Of a stretch of DNA of 48,480 nt, positions 40,854 to 48,480 are shown piece by piece; position 1 is the stretch's first letter; the number at the start of each line of letters is the position of its first letter. The notes beneath the pieces were generated by a model. The model made no database searches, was not told the origin of the DNA, and saw only the letters and a list, made by a program, of their open reading frames with translations. Where the stretch lies: contig CANRAT010000001.1 in the NCBI GenBank assembly GCA_947628685.1, forward strand, positions 1 through 48,480, in the 5' to 3' direction. Source of the stretch: an uncultured Bacilli bacterium (GTDB lineage: Bacteria > Bacillota_I > Bacilli_A > RF39 > UBA660). A program made the translations under genes and the position numbers.

Positions 40854-43346
40854 TTAGCTTCGCTTACTACTATTATTTACTGTTACTACATTTCTTGAAA
40901 TTAAAGTAGTTAAATAATTGCTTGTACAAATCTTTCCTTCACTATCACATGTCATATTAAAGTCATCGTATGTTGTTCCTGAATTATAATTCCTAATTTC
41001 TTGAATTGTTTGTGGTGTGAGAGTTATTACATATTTTGGCTCTACTTTTGCATTTGTTTTAGGTATTATCCCATACCTATTTGGTGTATTTTGCATTATT
41101 GTCTCTGAATATAAATCTTTACCCGTTGATATATATTCATTCATTAATGTTAAATCTGATGCATCAATATTTCCATCTCTATTGATATCGTATTTGTCTT
41201 CTAAAGTATCTATTCTTTCCATTACTATATTGTAATCGCTTGCATCAAATTTACCATCACCATTAATGTCTAGACTATCCATTGTCCAGTTTGTTCCTGC
41301 TTTTCTGGTATTACCACTCTTTCCTGGAAATGAATCTTCTACATCTACACTCCTATATTTTAAATTTAATTCATTATTTAGTATCTCATTAAATATATCA
41401 TATGTACAAGATGTATTATCGTTTGCTATTGTATTACCTATTGGATCACTTATCCTAAATGGAATTGTTTTTCTAATTGTTGTTGTCTCTGAATCTAATT
41501 TGGTAACATATCCATATCCTAAAAATCTGCAATTGAAACATTGCGTAAATGATGTTTCTCCTGTTCCAATTTTAGAATATACTGAAGGTAGGTTATATAA
41601 TTTCTTATATGTATATGTAAAAACTGAATATCCACTTCCAGAATATGAATTTGATGTAGTATCTAATAATTCATTTGTTAATTCATTATCATTTAATGAA
41701 ACACTTCCTACATACTTTGAATAATCTTTATTATCTGTAAAATTGTTTGGTGTTCCAAATACGTAACACGTTCTTGTTACCGTTCCTTCTCCTATTTTAG
41801 GTTCTTTTAAGTTTAATAACATTTGACCTGATTTTATCTTTCCAAAATAATGATTATTTGTTATACCTAATACATTTGAAAAATTAAATGTATGTCCACA
41901 AAATGCAGTATAATTATTATTTAAAGTAATTTCTTCTTCAAATCCTGATAAATTATTTTCATTAAAATTACTAATACTAATATCTGCATACATACAACCA
42001 TATTTTTTATTGTAATTTGGTGTCGCATTATTTGTACAAGTTGGATTTGAGAAATCTAAAAGCCCTTTCTTTTTATATTTGTTATATAAAGTTACTAATT
42101 GATTTCTTGTAGGATTAGAACCTAATGATTCTAACTCGCTTTGACAACTTTTTTTATTTGTTACAGTTATACTCTTATCCGAATTGATTAATACTCTCAT
42201 AGTTCTTCCACTCATACTTATACAGCCAACACAACTTCCTGCTTCATATCCACTAGGTAATGTTTCTGTTAAAGCATAAGTAATTGTACTTGCTGGTATA
42301 CCTGTTATCTCACAAACACCATTAATATTTGTAGTACAAGTCATAGGAGAAATGCCGTTACCACTTAATGTGAATTTAACGCCACTAATAGGACTATTTG
42401 TTGTACTATCTTTTTTTGTTATTTTTAAAGTATATTTTGTAGGAGTTGGATTATCTCCTGGATCTCCTGGATCGGGTGGATTAAAAATATCATCAATGTT
42501 ATATTGAAAATATCCGCATCCAGAATACTCACTATGTAATCTACCAGTTTGACCACCTCCTTTATTTGTAACAGGGCAAGAGGGTTTGCCTGCCGTTTGC
42601 AAAGCAGTTGACATTATGCTATATACGTTCATAAAATCTGCATATGGTGCGTTAGTTGTTGTAGTATTATTACACTGGTGACCATCCACACCAGAATAAT
42701 TGATATTAGATCCCATTAAAGCAGTCGATGTACCAAAATATCGTACATTATCACAAACAACAAGTGTAGCAGGCTCTATTATTACTTTGTCTCCTTTTTG
42801 TGCATTATTAGCATTATAACCCATGCGATCTAAAACGGTTTCTTTTAAATTTTTATATGAATTATTTTTTAAATAATCGTTTAGATAATTACCATTACCG
42901 GAATCTCGTGTCCAACTATTGCCTAAATTTTCACTATCTAAGGATCCACTAAAATTAAATTGACTTTGTACGTTAGTAGTACAACTTGCATCTTTTGCAG
43001 CATCTGATATTGAATTGTAATTATAACCAGATGTCGTACACACTTTAACTTCTGTTATGTATCCCACATCTTTTAAGTTGTTGTCATTTGGATTTTTTAA
43101 TAAAAAGTATGATTCTTTTAAAACAGAATTACCTCTAAATATTCTTACACGAATAGAATTTAAATAAGGTGATGGCCATCTTGTTGGTTTGCCTGTTCCA
43201 TCTCCATTTCCACCCTCAATAAAAGGACTACCTGGATTATTTTCATCATAAATATTATATGCCAAAACGCTTTTTATACAAATTGTTATTAGTATAAGTA
43301 AAGATATATAAATTATACTTTTTCCTACATGTTTATTAATATTCAT
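40854..43346 (-). CDS. Secreted SpaA/CnaB-dockerin adhesin 2
   Basis: The 830-residue paralogue of adhesin 1 has a signal peptide (about 1-29), a head (about 40-285) clearly related to adhesin 1 but changed throughout, the same hinge, and then an identical SpaA, Cys-rich, dockerin and tail region, ending NNSSKRS. In the head, WPSPYLN, LGNSWTRD, FGTSTALMGS and SGCGYF are shared, so both have the same fold. A new head on a fixed stalk fits diversifying surface proteins. No wall anchor is visible. It starts after GGATAGGAG within a leader repeated from adhesin 1. Confidence 0.82.
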   Translation of the reverse strand: MNINKHVGKSIIYISLLILITICIKSVLAYNIYDENNPGSPFIEGGNGDGTGKPTRWPSPYLNSIRVRIFRGNSVLKESYFLLKNPNDNNLKDVGYITEVKVCTTSGYNYNSISDAAKDASCTTNVQSQFNFSGSLDSENLGNSWTRDSGNGNYLNDYLKNNSYKNLKETVLDRMGYNANNAQKGDKVIIEPATLVVCDNVRYFGTSTALMGSNINYSGVDGHQCNNTTTTNAPYADFMNVYSIMSTALQTAGKPSCPVTNKGGGQTGRLHSEYSGCGYFQYNIDDIFNPPDPGDPGDNPTPTKYTLKITKKDSTTNSPISGVKFTLSGNGISPMTCTTNINGVCEITGIPASTITYALTETLPSGYEAGSCVGCISMSGRTMRVLINSDKSITVTNKKSCQSELESLGSNPTRNQLVTLYNKYKKKGLLDFSNPTCTNNATPNYNKKYGCMYADISISNFNENNLSGFEEEITLNNNYTAFCGHTFNFSNVLGITNNHYFGKIKSGQMLLNLKEPKIGEGTVTRTCYVFGTPNNFTDNKDYSKYVGSVSLNDNELTNELLDTTSNSYSGSGYSVFTYTYKKLYNLPSVYSKIGTGETSFTQCFNCRFLGYGYVTKLDSETTTIRKTIPFRISDPIGNTIANDNTSCTYDIFNEILNNELNLKYRSVDVEDSFPGKSGNTRKAGTNWTMDSLDINGDGKFDASDYNIVMERIDTLEDKYDINRDGNIDASDLTLMNEYISTGKDLYSETIMQNTPNRYGIIPKTNAKVEPKYVITLTPQTIQEIRNYNSGTTYDDFNMTCDSEGKICTSNYLTTLISRNVVTVNNSSKRS
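40864..42481. repeat. 1.6-kb direct repeat, copy B (3' half of adhesin 2)
   Basis: Second copy of 38268-39885 in the same orientation. Recombination between copies would delete 2596 bp and leave one hybrid adhesin gene; gene conversion would keep the copies alike. Confidence 0.93.
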
Positions 43347-43430
43347 ATTCGCTCTCCTATCCTATTTTGATTATACAACATTTTTTTAAAATTAAAAGTT
43401 TTTTATACTTTTCTTCATACATATCCTCCT
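43347..43430 (-). promoter_or_regulatory. Adhesin 2 leader with candidate promoter and a short leader ORF
   Basis: The proximal part repeats the adhesin 1 leader, with TATAAT at 43375-43370. Further upstream AGGAGG (43430-43425) stands 6 bases before ATG (43418-43416), which opens an 8-codon frame (MKKSIKNF, stop). This could be a leader peptide or the remains of a deleted gene start. The rest of the gap to 43506 is AT-rich with no gene. Confidence 0.4.
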
Positions 43431-43505
43431 ACTATATTACATAACTTTTTTTAAAACTTAAATTTCTCTATAGATTATATTAAGTTAAAGTAGACAAAAC
43501 TAATT

Positions 43506-46064
43506 TTAATTTCGTTTATCACTGTTATTTATTGAAACAACACCTTTACTCATTAATAAACTTAAATAATTACTAATGCACACATTTCCTTCGTTTGAAC
43601 AATTTAAATTATAATCGTCATATGAAGTATATGAATTATAATTTTTTATTTCTTTCATTCTTTCTGGAGTTAATGTAATAACATATTTTGGTGATACTTT
43701 CTGATTTGTACTAGGAATAACTCCGTAACTATTTGGTGTAGTCTCTAGTGCATATCTAGCATATACATTATCATAACTACAACTTTCTTTTAAATCTCCA
43801 TTTGAATTTGATAATGCCCAGTTATAAAAAGTTAAATCTTCAGAATTAATTAAACCGTCTTTATTTAAATCATATTTTGAATCAAATTCATTGCTTTCAA
43901 TTGCCGCAGTTAATGCGTCATATGTTATGTCGCTTAAATCTTTACTACACCAATTATTTCCAACTTTTCTTATATTTCCACTTTTACCTGGAAATGCCGT
44001 CTCATAACCATCACTACTCAAACCCCTATATTTTAATTCTAAGTTATTACCTTCAACAATTTCATCTTCAATTTTATAATTACACGTTCCACTATATGCT
44101 GTACTATTTGTCTTTCTAGTGTATGAATTAATGAAGTTAAATTTAAAATTAAATGAAGTTTTATTATTGTATAATTTAGTTATTAATCCATAACCTAAAA
44201 ATTTACAATTTGGACAATTTTCAGTATATACTGTCCCTGCACCATTTTCTGCATATACACGTGGAAGATAATAGTAACCATATAAAGTGCCTTTATAATA
44301 ATTAGATTTATCTACTTGGCTAACAAACATTGTATTCATTCCACCAGGTACATAATAAGACAAGTTTACTATATCGCCATCAAAATTAATTTCTACATTT
44401 TTTATGTAGTCAGAGTAATCACCTGATGCGAATGATGATACATTCGTATCGCCATATAAATAGCACTCTTTTACTACTTTAATATTAAATACATGCCCAT
44501 TTGGCGTTTGAAATATTAATTGTCCAGATTTTGTCTCCCAATCAGTTCCAACATAATTATCGAGGCTGAATGTACTCGCACAATAAGCTGTAAGTCCTAA
44601 AACATCAGAAGTGTCAGTGTAGCAGGATAAATCATTCTCATTAAATCCATTAACTACAAACGAACCTGAAAAGCAACCTGATGTTTTTGAATAATTGCTT
44701 GAGCAGTTTTTAACTGTACAAGATGGATTATTAAAATTCAACAAATTGTTATATTTACTATCATATTTTTTATATAGATCTATCAAATCTTTAGGCTCAT
44801 ATCCATTGGTTTTCAATATTTCCAATTCGTCAGGACAACCCAATAATTTATTTTCTATAGTAACAACTTTATTATATGAATCTATTTTAATATCATGGCA
44901 TGTAGCATCAGCAATATAACCTTTTGGTGCTTTTGTCTCAACTAAAGCATAATTGTCTCCATAAGTTAAGTTATTAAATGTAACTTGTCCTAAATTAGTT
45001 TCTCCTGATACTATCGCTGAGGCATTAGAAATATTATTACAACTACCTTTATATAATTTAAAACTTGCTGAAGATGAAATAAGTTTTTTTGTACTCTTAT
45101 CAACTTTTTTTACAACTAAACTTGTAGTCGTTTTTTTTGTTAAAGTTATTGTTAAACTATTACTTTGTTGTGTGACATTTTTATTTTCTGTATAATTTAT
45201 CGTTAGTGTCTGATAAGCAGAAGTACAATCATAATTAGCTGCAATAGGGACATCAATACTTTGTGAAAGTGATACTGTTACCTTAGTATCTCCTTCTTTT
45301 ACTTTTGATTTAGGTATTTTATATGAAAAAGATGTAGATGTCTTATTACTCATTTGATAATCTGAGCTTGATATTCCGGATATATTGATTGTGTAATTAG
45401 AATTATATGCATTCTCAACTACACCAGATATTGTATAATAATCGCCACTACTACTTTGTCTTAAAGACTTTAAGTTTATTTTATTGTGTACTTTATCATA
45501 AGCTTCTTTAGCTCTTGATTGTGCTACGCTACCGCACTTCTTATTAGTACAATTTTTATCGTCAAAAACAACAGAAGTAGATATACCATCTTTTTGACAG
45601 CTTGGATTATTAGAGTTATTATTATACTTGTATTTGCATAAAAATGCATTAATCGATAATTCTTCTTTAATGTAATCTTCATTCGCTTTTTCTAAAGAAT
45701 TATCTATTTTAAAATAATCTATTATTGCAGCAACTCCTGCTTTTATTTCATCTGACCAATAATTAGAATTGCTAGTATTAGTTATCATAGGACAATCTAT
45801 TCCTTTTGCTGCAGGTGATTTTTTGGAATATGCAGTACAAAAAAGATTATAATTCTTAAATCCATCAGTTGCAGTATAAATATTTTTTTTAAGTGAAGTT
45901 CCCAAGTCTGAGTGTGCTTTATTATTAGTTATTTTATCATATGTAATCTTACCACCAACTTGTTGAATTTGATATAATTTCTCAGGTAAACTAGCAAACA
46001 CGCTTTCTACTTTAAATAATGAAAAAATACATATTACTAATAAAAATTTATACATTCTTTTCAA
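43506..46064 (-). CDS. Secreted SpaA/CnaB-dockerin adhesin 3
   Basis: The 852-residue distant paralogue has a signal peptide (about 1-25), a different head (about 26-310) with FCTAYSKKSPAAKGIDC and NAFLCKYKYN, and a SpaA/CnaB domain (about 315-405) with Lys in LVVKKVDK and Glu in ALVETKAPKGY. A Cys-rich region homologous to adhesins 1 and 2 follows, with one good calcium loop (DLNKDGLINSED), the other being degraded, and a tail ending NNSDKRN. The head could be a thioester-like domain, but no Gln partner is seen. TTG 46064-46062 is the likely start because GGAGG lies 8 bases before it; the next ATG is too far. It follows the 132-residue gene by 12 bp. Confidence 0.8.
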   Translation of the reverse strand: MKRMYKFLLVICIFSLFKVESVFASLPEKLYQIQQVGGKITYDKITNNKAHSDLGTSLKKNIYTATDGFKNYNLFCTAYSKKSPAAKGIDCPMITNTSNSNYWSDEIKAGVAAIIDYFKIDNSLEKANEDYIKEELSINAFLCKYKYNNNSNNPSCQKDGISTSVVFDDKNCTNKKCGSVAQSRAKEAYDKVHNKINLKSLRQSSSGDYYTISGVVENAYNSNYTINISGISSSDYQMSNKTSTSFSYKIPKSKVKEGDTKVTVSLSQSIDVPIAANYDCTSAYQTLTINYTENKNVTQQSNSLTITLTKKTTTSLVVKKVDKSTKKLISSSASFKLYKGSCNNISNASAIVSGETNLGQVTFNNLTYGDNYALVETKAPKGYIADATCHDIKIDSYNKVVTIENKLLGCPDELEILKTNGYEPKDLIDLYKKYDSKYNNLLNFNNPSCTVKNCSSNYSKTSGCFSGSFVVNGFNENDLSCYTDTSDVLGLTAYCASTFSLDNYVGTDWETKSGQLIFQTPNGHVFNIKVVKECYLYGDTNVSSFASGDYSDYIKNVEINFDGDIVNLSYYVPGGMNTMFVSQVDKSNYYKGTLYGYYYLPRVYAENGAGTVYTENCPNCKFLGYGLITKLYNNKTSFNFKFNFINSYTRKTNSTAYSGTCNYKIEDEIVEGNNLELKYRGLSSDGYETAFPGKSGNIRKVGNNWCSKDLSDITYDALTAAIESNEFDSKYDLNKDGLINSEDLTFYNWALSNSNGDLKESCSYDNVYARYALETTPNSYGVIPSTNQKVSPKYVITLTPERMKEIKNYNSYTSYDDYNLNCSNEGNVCISNYLSLLMSKGVVSINNSDKRN

Positions 46065-46076
46065 AATAAATTCCTC

Positions 46077-46475
46077 CTATCTGCATTCATATCCAAATTC
46101 AATGTAATTGTCTTTAATTTCTTTTCGCTTATTAAAACTATCATTAGTATTTATTTTAATTTTTGTTGTTACCACATTATTTTCCAATAATACTTTATCA
46201 AATGACTCTAATGCACTCTCATAATATTCCCTTGCTTGTTCATTAGTATCAAAAGTTGTGTATTCAATTGCCATAAGGCTTTTAAAATTGCCAAGCCAAT
46301 CAAATTTAATTTGTTTTTCTTCTATACTTCCAAAATTACCTTCTCTTGTACACACTAAAGTCTTATTATCTGCAAATGGATTAGGTATTACAGTCAAATA
46401 TACAAGTAAAAATAATATCAATCCTATTCCTAGTATACCTAAAAGTACATACAATATAATTTTTCTATTATTCAT
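46077..46475 (-). CDS. Small membrane-anchored protein, DUF1307-like
   Basis: The 132-residue protein has one membrane segment (about 5-27) and an external domain of about 100 residues: TLVCTREGNFGSIEEKQIKF, YTTFDTNEQAREYYESAL, and a final YIEFGYECR, with one Cys at each end that could form a disulfide. The pattern resembles DUF1307/YehR-type lipoprotein domains, but without a lipobox. I chose ATG 46475 because AGAGGTAGAT precedes it; a longer frame has no site. It is the first gene of the unit with adhesin 3. Confidence 0.6.
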   Translation of the reverse strand: MNNRKIILYVLLGILGIGLILFLLVYLTVIPNPFADNKTLVCTREGNFGSIEEKQIKFDWLGNFKSLMAIEYTTFDTNEQAREYYESALESFDKVLLENNVVTTKIKINTNDSFNKRKEIKDNYIEFGYECR

Positions 46476-46494
46476 GTTATCTACCTCTATGCTA

Positions 46495-46523
46495 ATTATA
46501 CATTTTTTTGCCATTAAAGTCTA
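46495..46523 (-). promoter_or_regulatory. Promoter of the DUF1307-like gene and adhesin 3
   Basis: On the minus strand: TAGACT (46523-46518), a 17-bp spacer, TATAAT (46500-46495) with TG in front. It is divergent from scpA, whose own -10 candidates (TATAAT at 46534-46539 and 46554-46559) lie nearby. Confidence 0.6.
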
Positions 46524-46578
46524 TATTTCCTTGTATAATTTTTAAAAATAAATTATAATATTTGTGGAGTTGACACTT

Positions 46579-47298
46579 ATGAAGTATGAAATAAACATAA
46601 ATGAATTTCAAGGACCTCTTGATTTATTACTTCATTTAATTAAACAATCAAATATAAGTATATATGATATAAGTATCGATGAAATTACTAAACAATATCT
46701 AACTTACATAAGTAAGATGAAAAAATTAAATCTCGATATTGCAAGCGAATATTTAGTTATGGCAGCAGAATTAATAGAAATTAAAGCTTCATCTTTACTG
46801 CCAAAAAAGAAAGATGAAGAAGATGAATTTGAAGAAGATCCCAAAGAAAGATTAATAAATAGATTACTTGAATATGAAAAATATAAAAATATAACTAGTA
46901 CATTTAAAGAGTTAGAAGAATATAGAGGAGAAGTTTATACTAAAGAAGCCGATACTCTTTTAGAATATAGTGAAGAAGAAAATATAGATTACGGTGTGTC
47001 TATGGATGACTTAATTAATGCTTTTTCTAAATTTTTAGAAGAGAAGAGATTAGAAAAGCCATTAAAGACTAAAATAACCAATAAAGAATTTAGTTTAAGT
47101 AAAAGAAGTAAAGAAATAAGAAATATATTAAAGAAAAAAAAGAAAGTTAATTTTACAGATTTATTTGAAATAGTTACGAAAGAGTACGTAGTTATAACAT
47201 TTTTATCTATTCTTACTATGTCAAGAAATCAAGAAATAGAAATAGAGCAAGAAAATAATTTTAAAAATATTATTATTAAAGAAAAAGGTGTGAATTAA
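46579..47298 (+). CDS. scpA: Segregation and condensation protein ScpA
   Basis: ScpA is the kleisin of the bacterial SMC-ScpA-ScpB condensin and is needed for chromosome organisation. The 239-residue protein begins with the family block FQGPLDLLLHLIKQSNISIYDI (shown in part: GPLDLLLHLI at about 11-20), has an acidic middle (about 75-95) and ends with a winged-helix region (KKKVNFTDLFEIV). ATG 46579 is 9 bases after GTGGAG; an upstream GTG is part of that site. It overlaps scpB as TAATG. Confidence 0.95.
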   Translation: MKYEININEFQGPLDLLLHLIKQSNISIYDISIDEITKQYLTYISKMKKLNLDIASEYLVMAAELIEIKASSLLPKKKDEEDEFEEDPKERLINRLLEYEKYKNITSTFKELEEYRGEVYTKEADTLLEYSEEENIDYGVSMDDLINAFSKFLEEKRLEKPLKTKITNKEFSLSKRSKEIRNILKKKKKVNFTDLFEIVTKEYVVITFLSILTMSRNQEIEIEQENNFKNIIIKEKGVN

Positions 47299-47855
47299 TG
47301 AATGCGATTATAGAAGGATTGCTATTTTTAAGTGGCGAAGATGGATTAACTTTAAAAGAAATTGTTGAAATAACTGAGAAAGATGAAGAAGAAGTAAAAA
47401 AGGCTATTAAAGAATTGTATAAAGAATATCAAAATTTAAACAGAGGTATACAGTTAGAATATTTAGGAGAACATTATAAATTAACAACAAAAAAAGAACA
47501 TAAAGAATATTATAAAAAACTTTTAATAAATGAAGAAAATCAACCTTTAAGTGAGTCTGCACTTGAAACACTTGCAATTGTTGCATATAATTCTCCTATT
47601 ACTAGAATTGATGTGGATAATATAAGAGGAGTTAATTCAAGTTATGTAATTAGAAAACTTCTTTTAAAAGGTCTTATAGAGGAAGTTGGAAAATCTGATT
47701 TACCTGGTAGGCCTAAACTATATAGCATAACCGAAAGATTTCTAGATTATTTTGGATTAGGTAGTTTAGATGAACTACCAAAACTTGAACCAAAAGAAGA
47801 AGTAGATGAAGAAAAATATCTATTTGAATCAAGGTATAAGGAAATAGATAATTAA
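47298..47855 (+). CDS. scpB: Segregation and condensation protein ScpB
   Basis: ScpB is the dimeric winged-helix partner that binds ScpA in the SMC complex. The 185-residue protein has two winged-helix domains (about 1-75 and 85-150), with LSESALETLAIVAYNSPITR and GRPKLYSITERFLDYFGL as family blocks. The length is normal. The start shares a base with the scpA stop. A terminator follows, so the unit is scpA-scpB. Confidence 0.96.
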   Translation: MNAIIEGLLFLSGEDGLTLKEIVEITEKDEEEVKKAIKELYKEYQNLNRGIQLEYLGEHYKLTTKKEHKEYYKKLLINEENQPLSESALETLAIVAYNSPITRIDVDNIRGVNSSYVIRKLLLKGLIEEVGKSDLPGRPKLYSITERFLDYFGLGSLDELPKLEPKEEVDEEKYLFESRYKEIDN

Positions 47856-47867
47856 TTTATAAATATG

Positions 47868-47898
47868 AAGATTATTTAACAAAATTTAATCTTTTTTT
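47868..47898 (+). terminator. Terminator after scpB
   Basis: AAGATTA (47868-47874) pairs with TAATCTT (47887-47893), and seven T follow. Confidence 0.75.
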
Positions 47899-47926
47899 AT
47901 TTTTATGTCTCAAAATCTAAATTATA

Positions 47927-47935
47927 TGATATAAT
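47927..47935 (+). promoter_or_regulatory. Extended -10 of tRNA-Leu
   Basis: TGATATAAT (TG plus consensus -10) is placed 9 bases before the mature tRNA. No clear -35 is seen, which an extended -10 can tolerate. Confidence 0.6.
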
Positions 47936-47944
47936 TTAGTTGTT

Positions 47945-48031
47945 GCCTGTGTGGTGAAATTGGTAGACGCGTTGGACTCAAAATCCAATGATAGCAATAT
48001 CGTATCGGTTCAAGTCCGATCACAGGCACCA
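47945..48031 (+). tRNA. tRNA-Leu (anticodon CAA)
   Basis: The 87-nt gene has a 7-bp acceptor stem (GCCTGTG/CACAGGC) and encoded ACCA. The D-arm includes GGTAGACGC. The anticodon stem is TTGGA/TCCAA with loop CTCAAAA, so the anticodon is CAA and it reads UUG. A long variable arm and a GGTTCAAGTCC T-arm make it a class II leucine tRNA. The gap from 48032 to 48295 holds only hairpins and a promoter. Confidence 0.96.
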
Positions 48032-48041
48032 TTGACGTTTC

Positions 48042-48061
48042 TATTCGAACTTTTTCGAATA
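48042..48061 (+). terminator. Hairpin just after tRNA-Leu
   Basis: TATTCGAA (48042-48049) pairs with TTCGAATA (48054-48061), 8 bp. No long T run follows, so it may be a processing or weak terminator hairpin. Confidence 0.4.
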
Positions 48062-48078
48062 TTGATATAAAAGCATAG

Positions 48079-48120
48079 CCCCTTAGGTCATTTTGATAGA
48101 CTTGTCAAAATACCTAGGGG
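48079..48120 (+). terminator. Long GC-capped hairpin, possible terminator or intergenic repeat
   Basis: CCCCTTAGGT (48079-48088) with ACCTAGGGG (48112-48120), extended by ATTTTGA/TCAAAAT. The imperfect stem is about 18 bp with few mismatches. The 3' side has only ATTTT, so termination is plausible but not certain. Confidence 0.5.
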
Positions 48121-48262
48121 GTTAATAATTTTGTCATAAACAAAATATGTTTAACAGAAAAAATTATTTACTTATTAAATTTTTAATTTAATTTTGGAAA
48201 ATTATAAAAATAAAGCTGCTTTTGAAATAAAAATGTAATATCTATGAAAAATCAAAAAAAAA

Positions 48263-48271
48263 TGTTATAAT
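48263..48271 (+). promoter_or_regulatory. Extended -10 of the last gene
   Basis: TGTTATAAT (TG plus consensus -10), 24 bases before the start codon at 48296. Confidence 0.5.
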
Positions 48272-48295
48272 TTTAGAAGAAAGGTAGTGATATAT

Positions 48296-48480
48296 ATGTT
48301 GGGAGTTTATGTTTTTGTTGGTATATGTATTTTAGGGGTTATAATTTTTACAATATGGATTGTTAAAGTACTATTAGTTCCACAAATAAAAATGCAGAAA
48401 GCTGTTGCTGGTGAAAGGACGAAGTTTATAGTTGATACATCAGATAAAGGCTATGAATATTATGAAAAATTTGTAAATGA
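48296..48480 (+). CDS. Start of a membrane-anchored protein, cut by the window end
   Basis: An open frame begins at ATG 48296 after AGGTAGTGAT and runs to the window end with 61 full codons. It has an N-terminal membrane segment (about 2-24) followed by VPQIKMQKAVAGERTKFIVD and a hydrophilic region. I do not recognise it. The good ribosome site and -10 support a real gene. Confidence 0.6.
   Translation, partial: MLGVYVFVGICILGVIIFTIWIVKVLLVPQIKMQKAVAGERTKFIVDTSDKGYEYYEKFVN

Noticed and set aside
38421..41724. Plus-strand open frames within the adhesin genes
   Set aside because: They recur in both adhesins only because the DNA is duplicated, lack ribosome sites and have no protein features.
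47945..48120. tRNA-Leu as the attachment site of an integrated element
   Set aside because: No partial tRNA copy or integrase is visible, and the T4SS/Tad island does not border the tRNA.

Overview
This window is a very AT-rich bacterial chromosome segment read with the standard code: UGA is a true stop, for example at the end of the CapA-like gene and of the DUF2238-like gene. Shine-Dalgarno sites are either GGAGG-type or an extended GGTGAT type that can pair with AUCACC at the 16S rRNA 3' end. Gene content (rnr-smpB, rodA, scpAB, SpaA-type adhesins, no outer-membrane proteins, Gram-positive-type VirB4/PrgI) points to a monoderm, low-GC member of the Bacillota, probably an uncultured gut-associated Bacilli/Erysipelotrichia-like lineage. 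The lineage is inference. Two tandem consensus Spo0A boxes upstream of a KinB-like kinase suggest that a Spo0A regulon is, or was, present.

Layout. (a) 1-12400 is mostly core genes: rnr, CapA-like and smpB in one operon; a DUF2238-like membrane protein with rmuC; an orphan sensor kinase; a membrane-anchored, catalytically dead EIIB-like protein; rodA; and a WG-repeat protein. Two unlinked type IV pseudopilins carry large sensor-like C-terminal domains. The second is preceded by a promoter whose spacer contains an 11-base homopolymer. (b) 12565-27722 encodes a rhodanese and then a complete-looking Gram-positive type IV secretion system (T4SS): VirD4, two small VirB8/NTF2-like proteins, an M23+GH24 wall hydrolase, a lipoprotein, a large C39-peptidase-like protein, a VirB4 split into two translationally coupled genes, a PrgI/VirB3-like protein, VirB6/TrbL, three VirB2/TrbC-like pilins and a pseudopilin-like protein. 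No relaxase, integrase or transfer origin is visible. (c) 27741-35910 encodes a Tad (Flp) pilus: a degenerate TadZ/CpaE, two TadE-like pilins, a GT-C-type membrane glycosyltransferase candidate, a small Flp-like pilin with its own promoter and terminator, TadC, TadB, CpaF, a further TadE-like pilin with a TTG start, and CpaB. (d) 35997-46523 encodes three large secreted SpaA/dockerin proteins and three membrane proteins of unknown function. Two adjacent adhesin genes share a 1.6-kb 3' half with no difference seen. (e) 46579-48480 returns to core genes: scpA-scpB, tRNA-Leu(CAA), and the start of a membrane protein cut by the window end.

The T4SS and Tad genes are co-oriented, contiguous and lie between housekeeping loci. 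They share features: Cys-rich extracytoplasmic domains, a similar promoter type (TTGACA-17-TATAAT, often with an upstream TG), and stalk-like pseudopilin modules. This argues for one fixed chromosomal surface-appendage and secretion island rather than a recently acquired conjugative element. Its substrate is unknown; the neighbouring adhesins, which lack any wall-sorting signal, are candidates.
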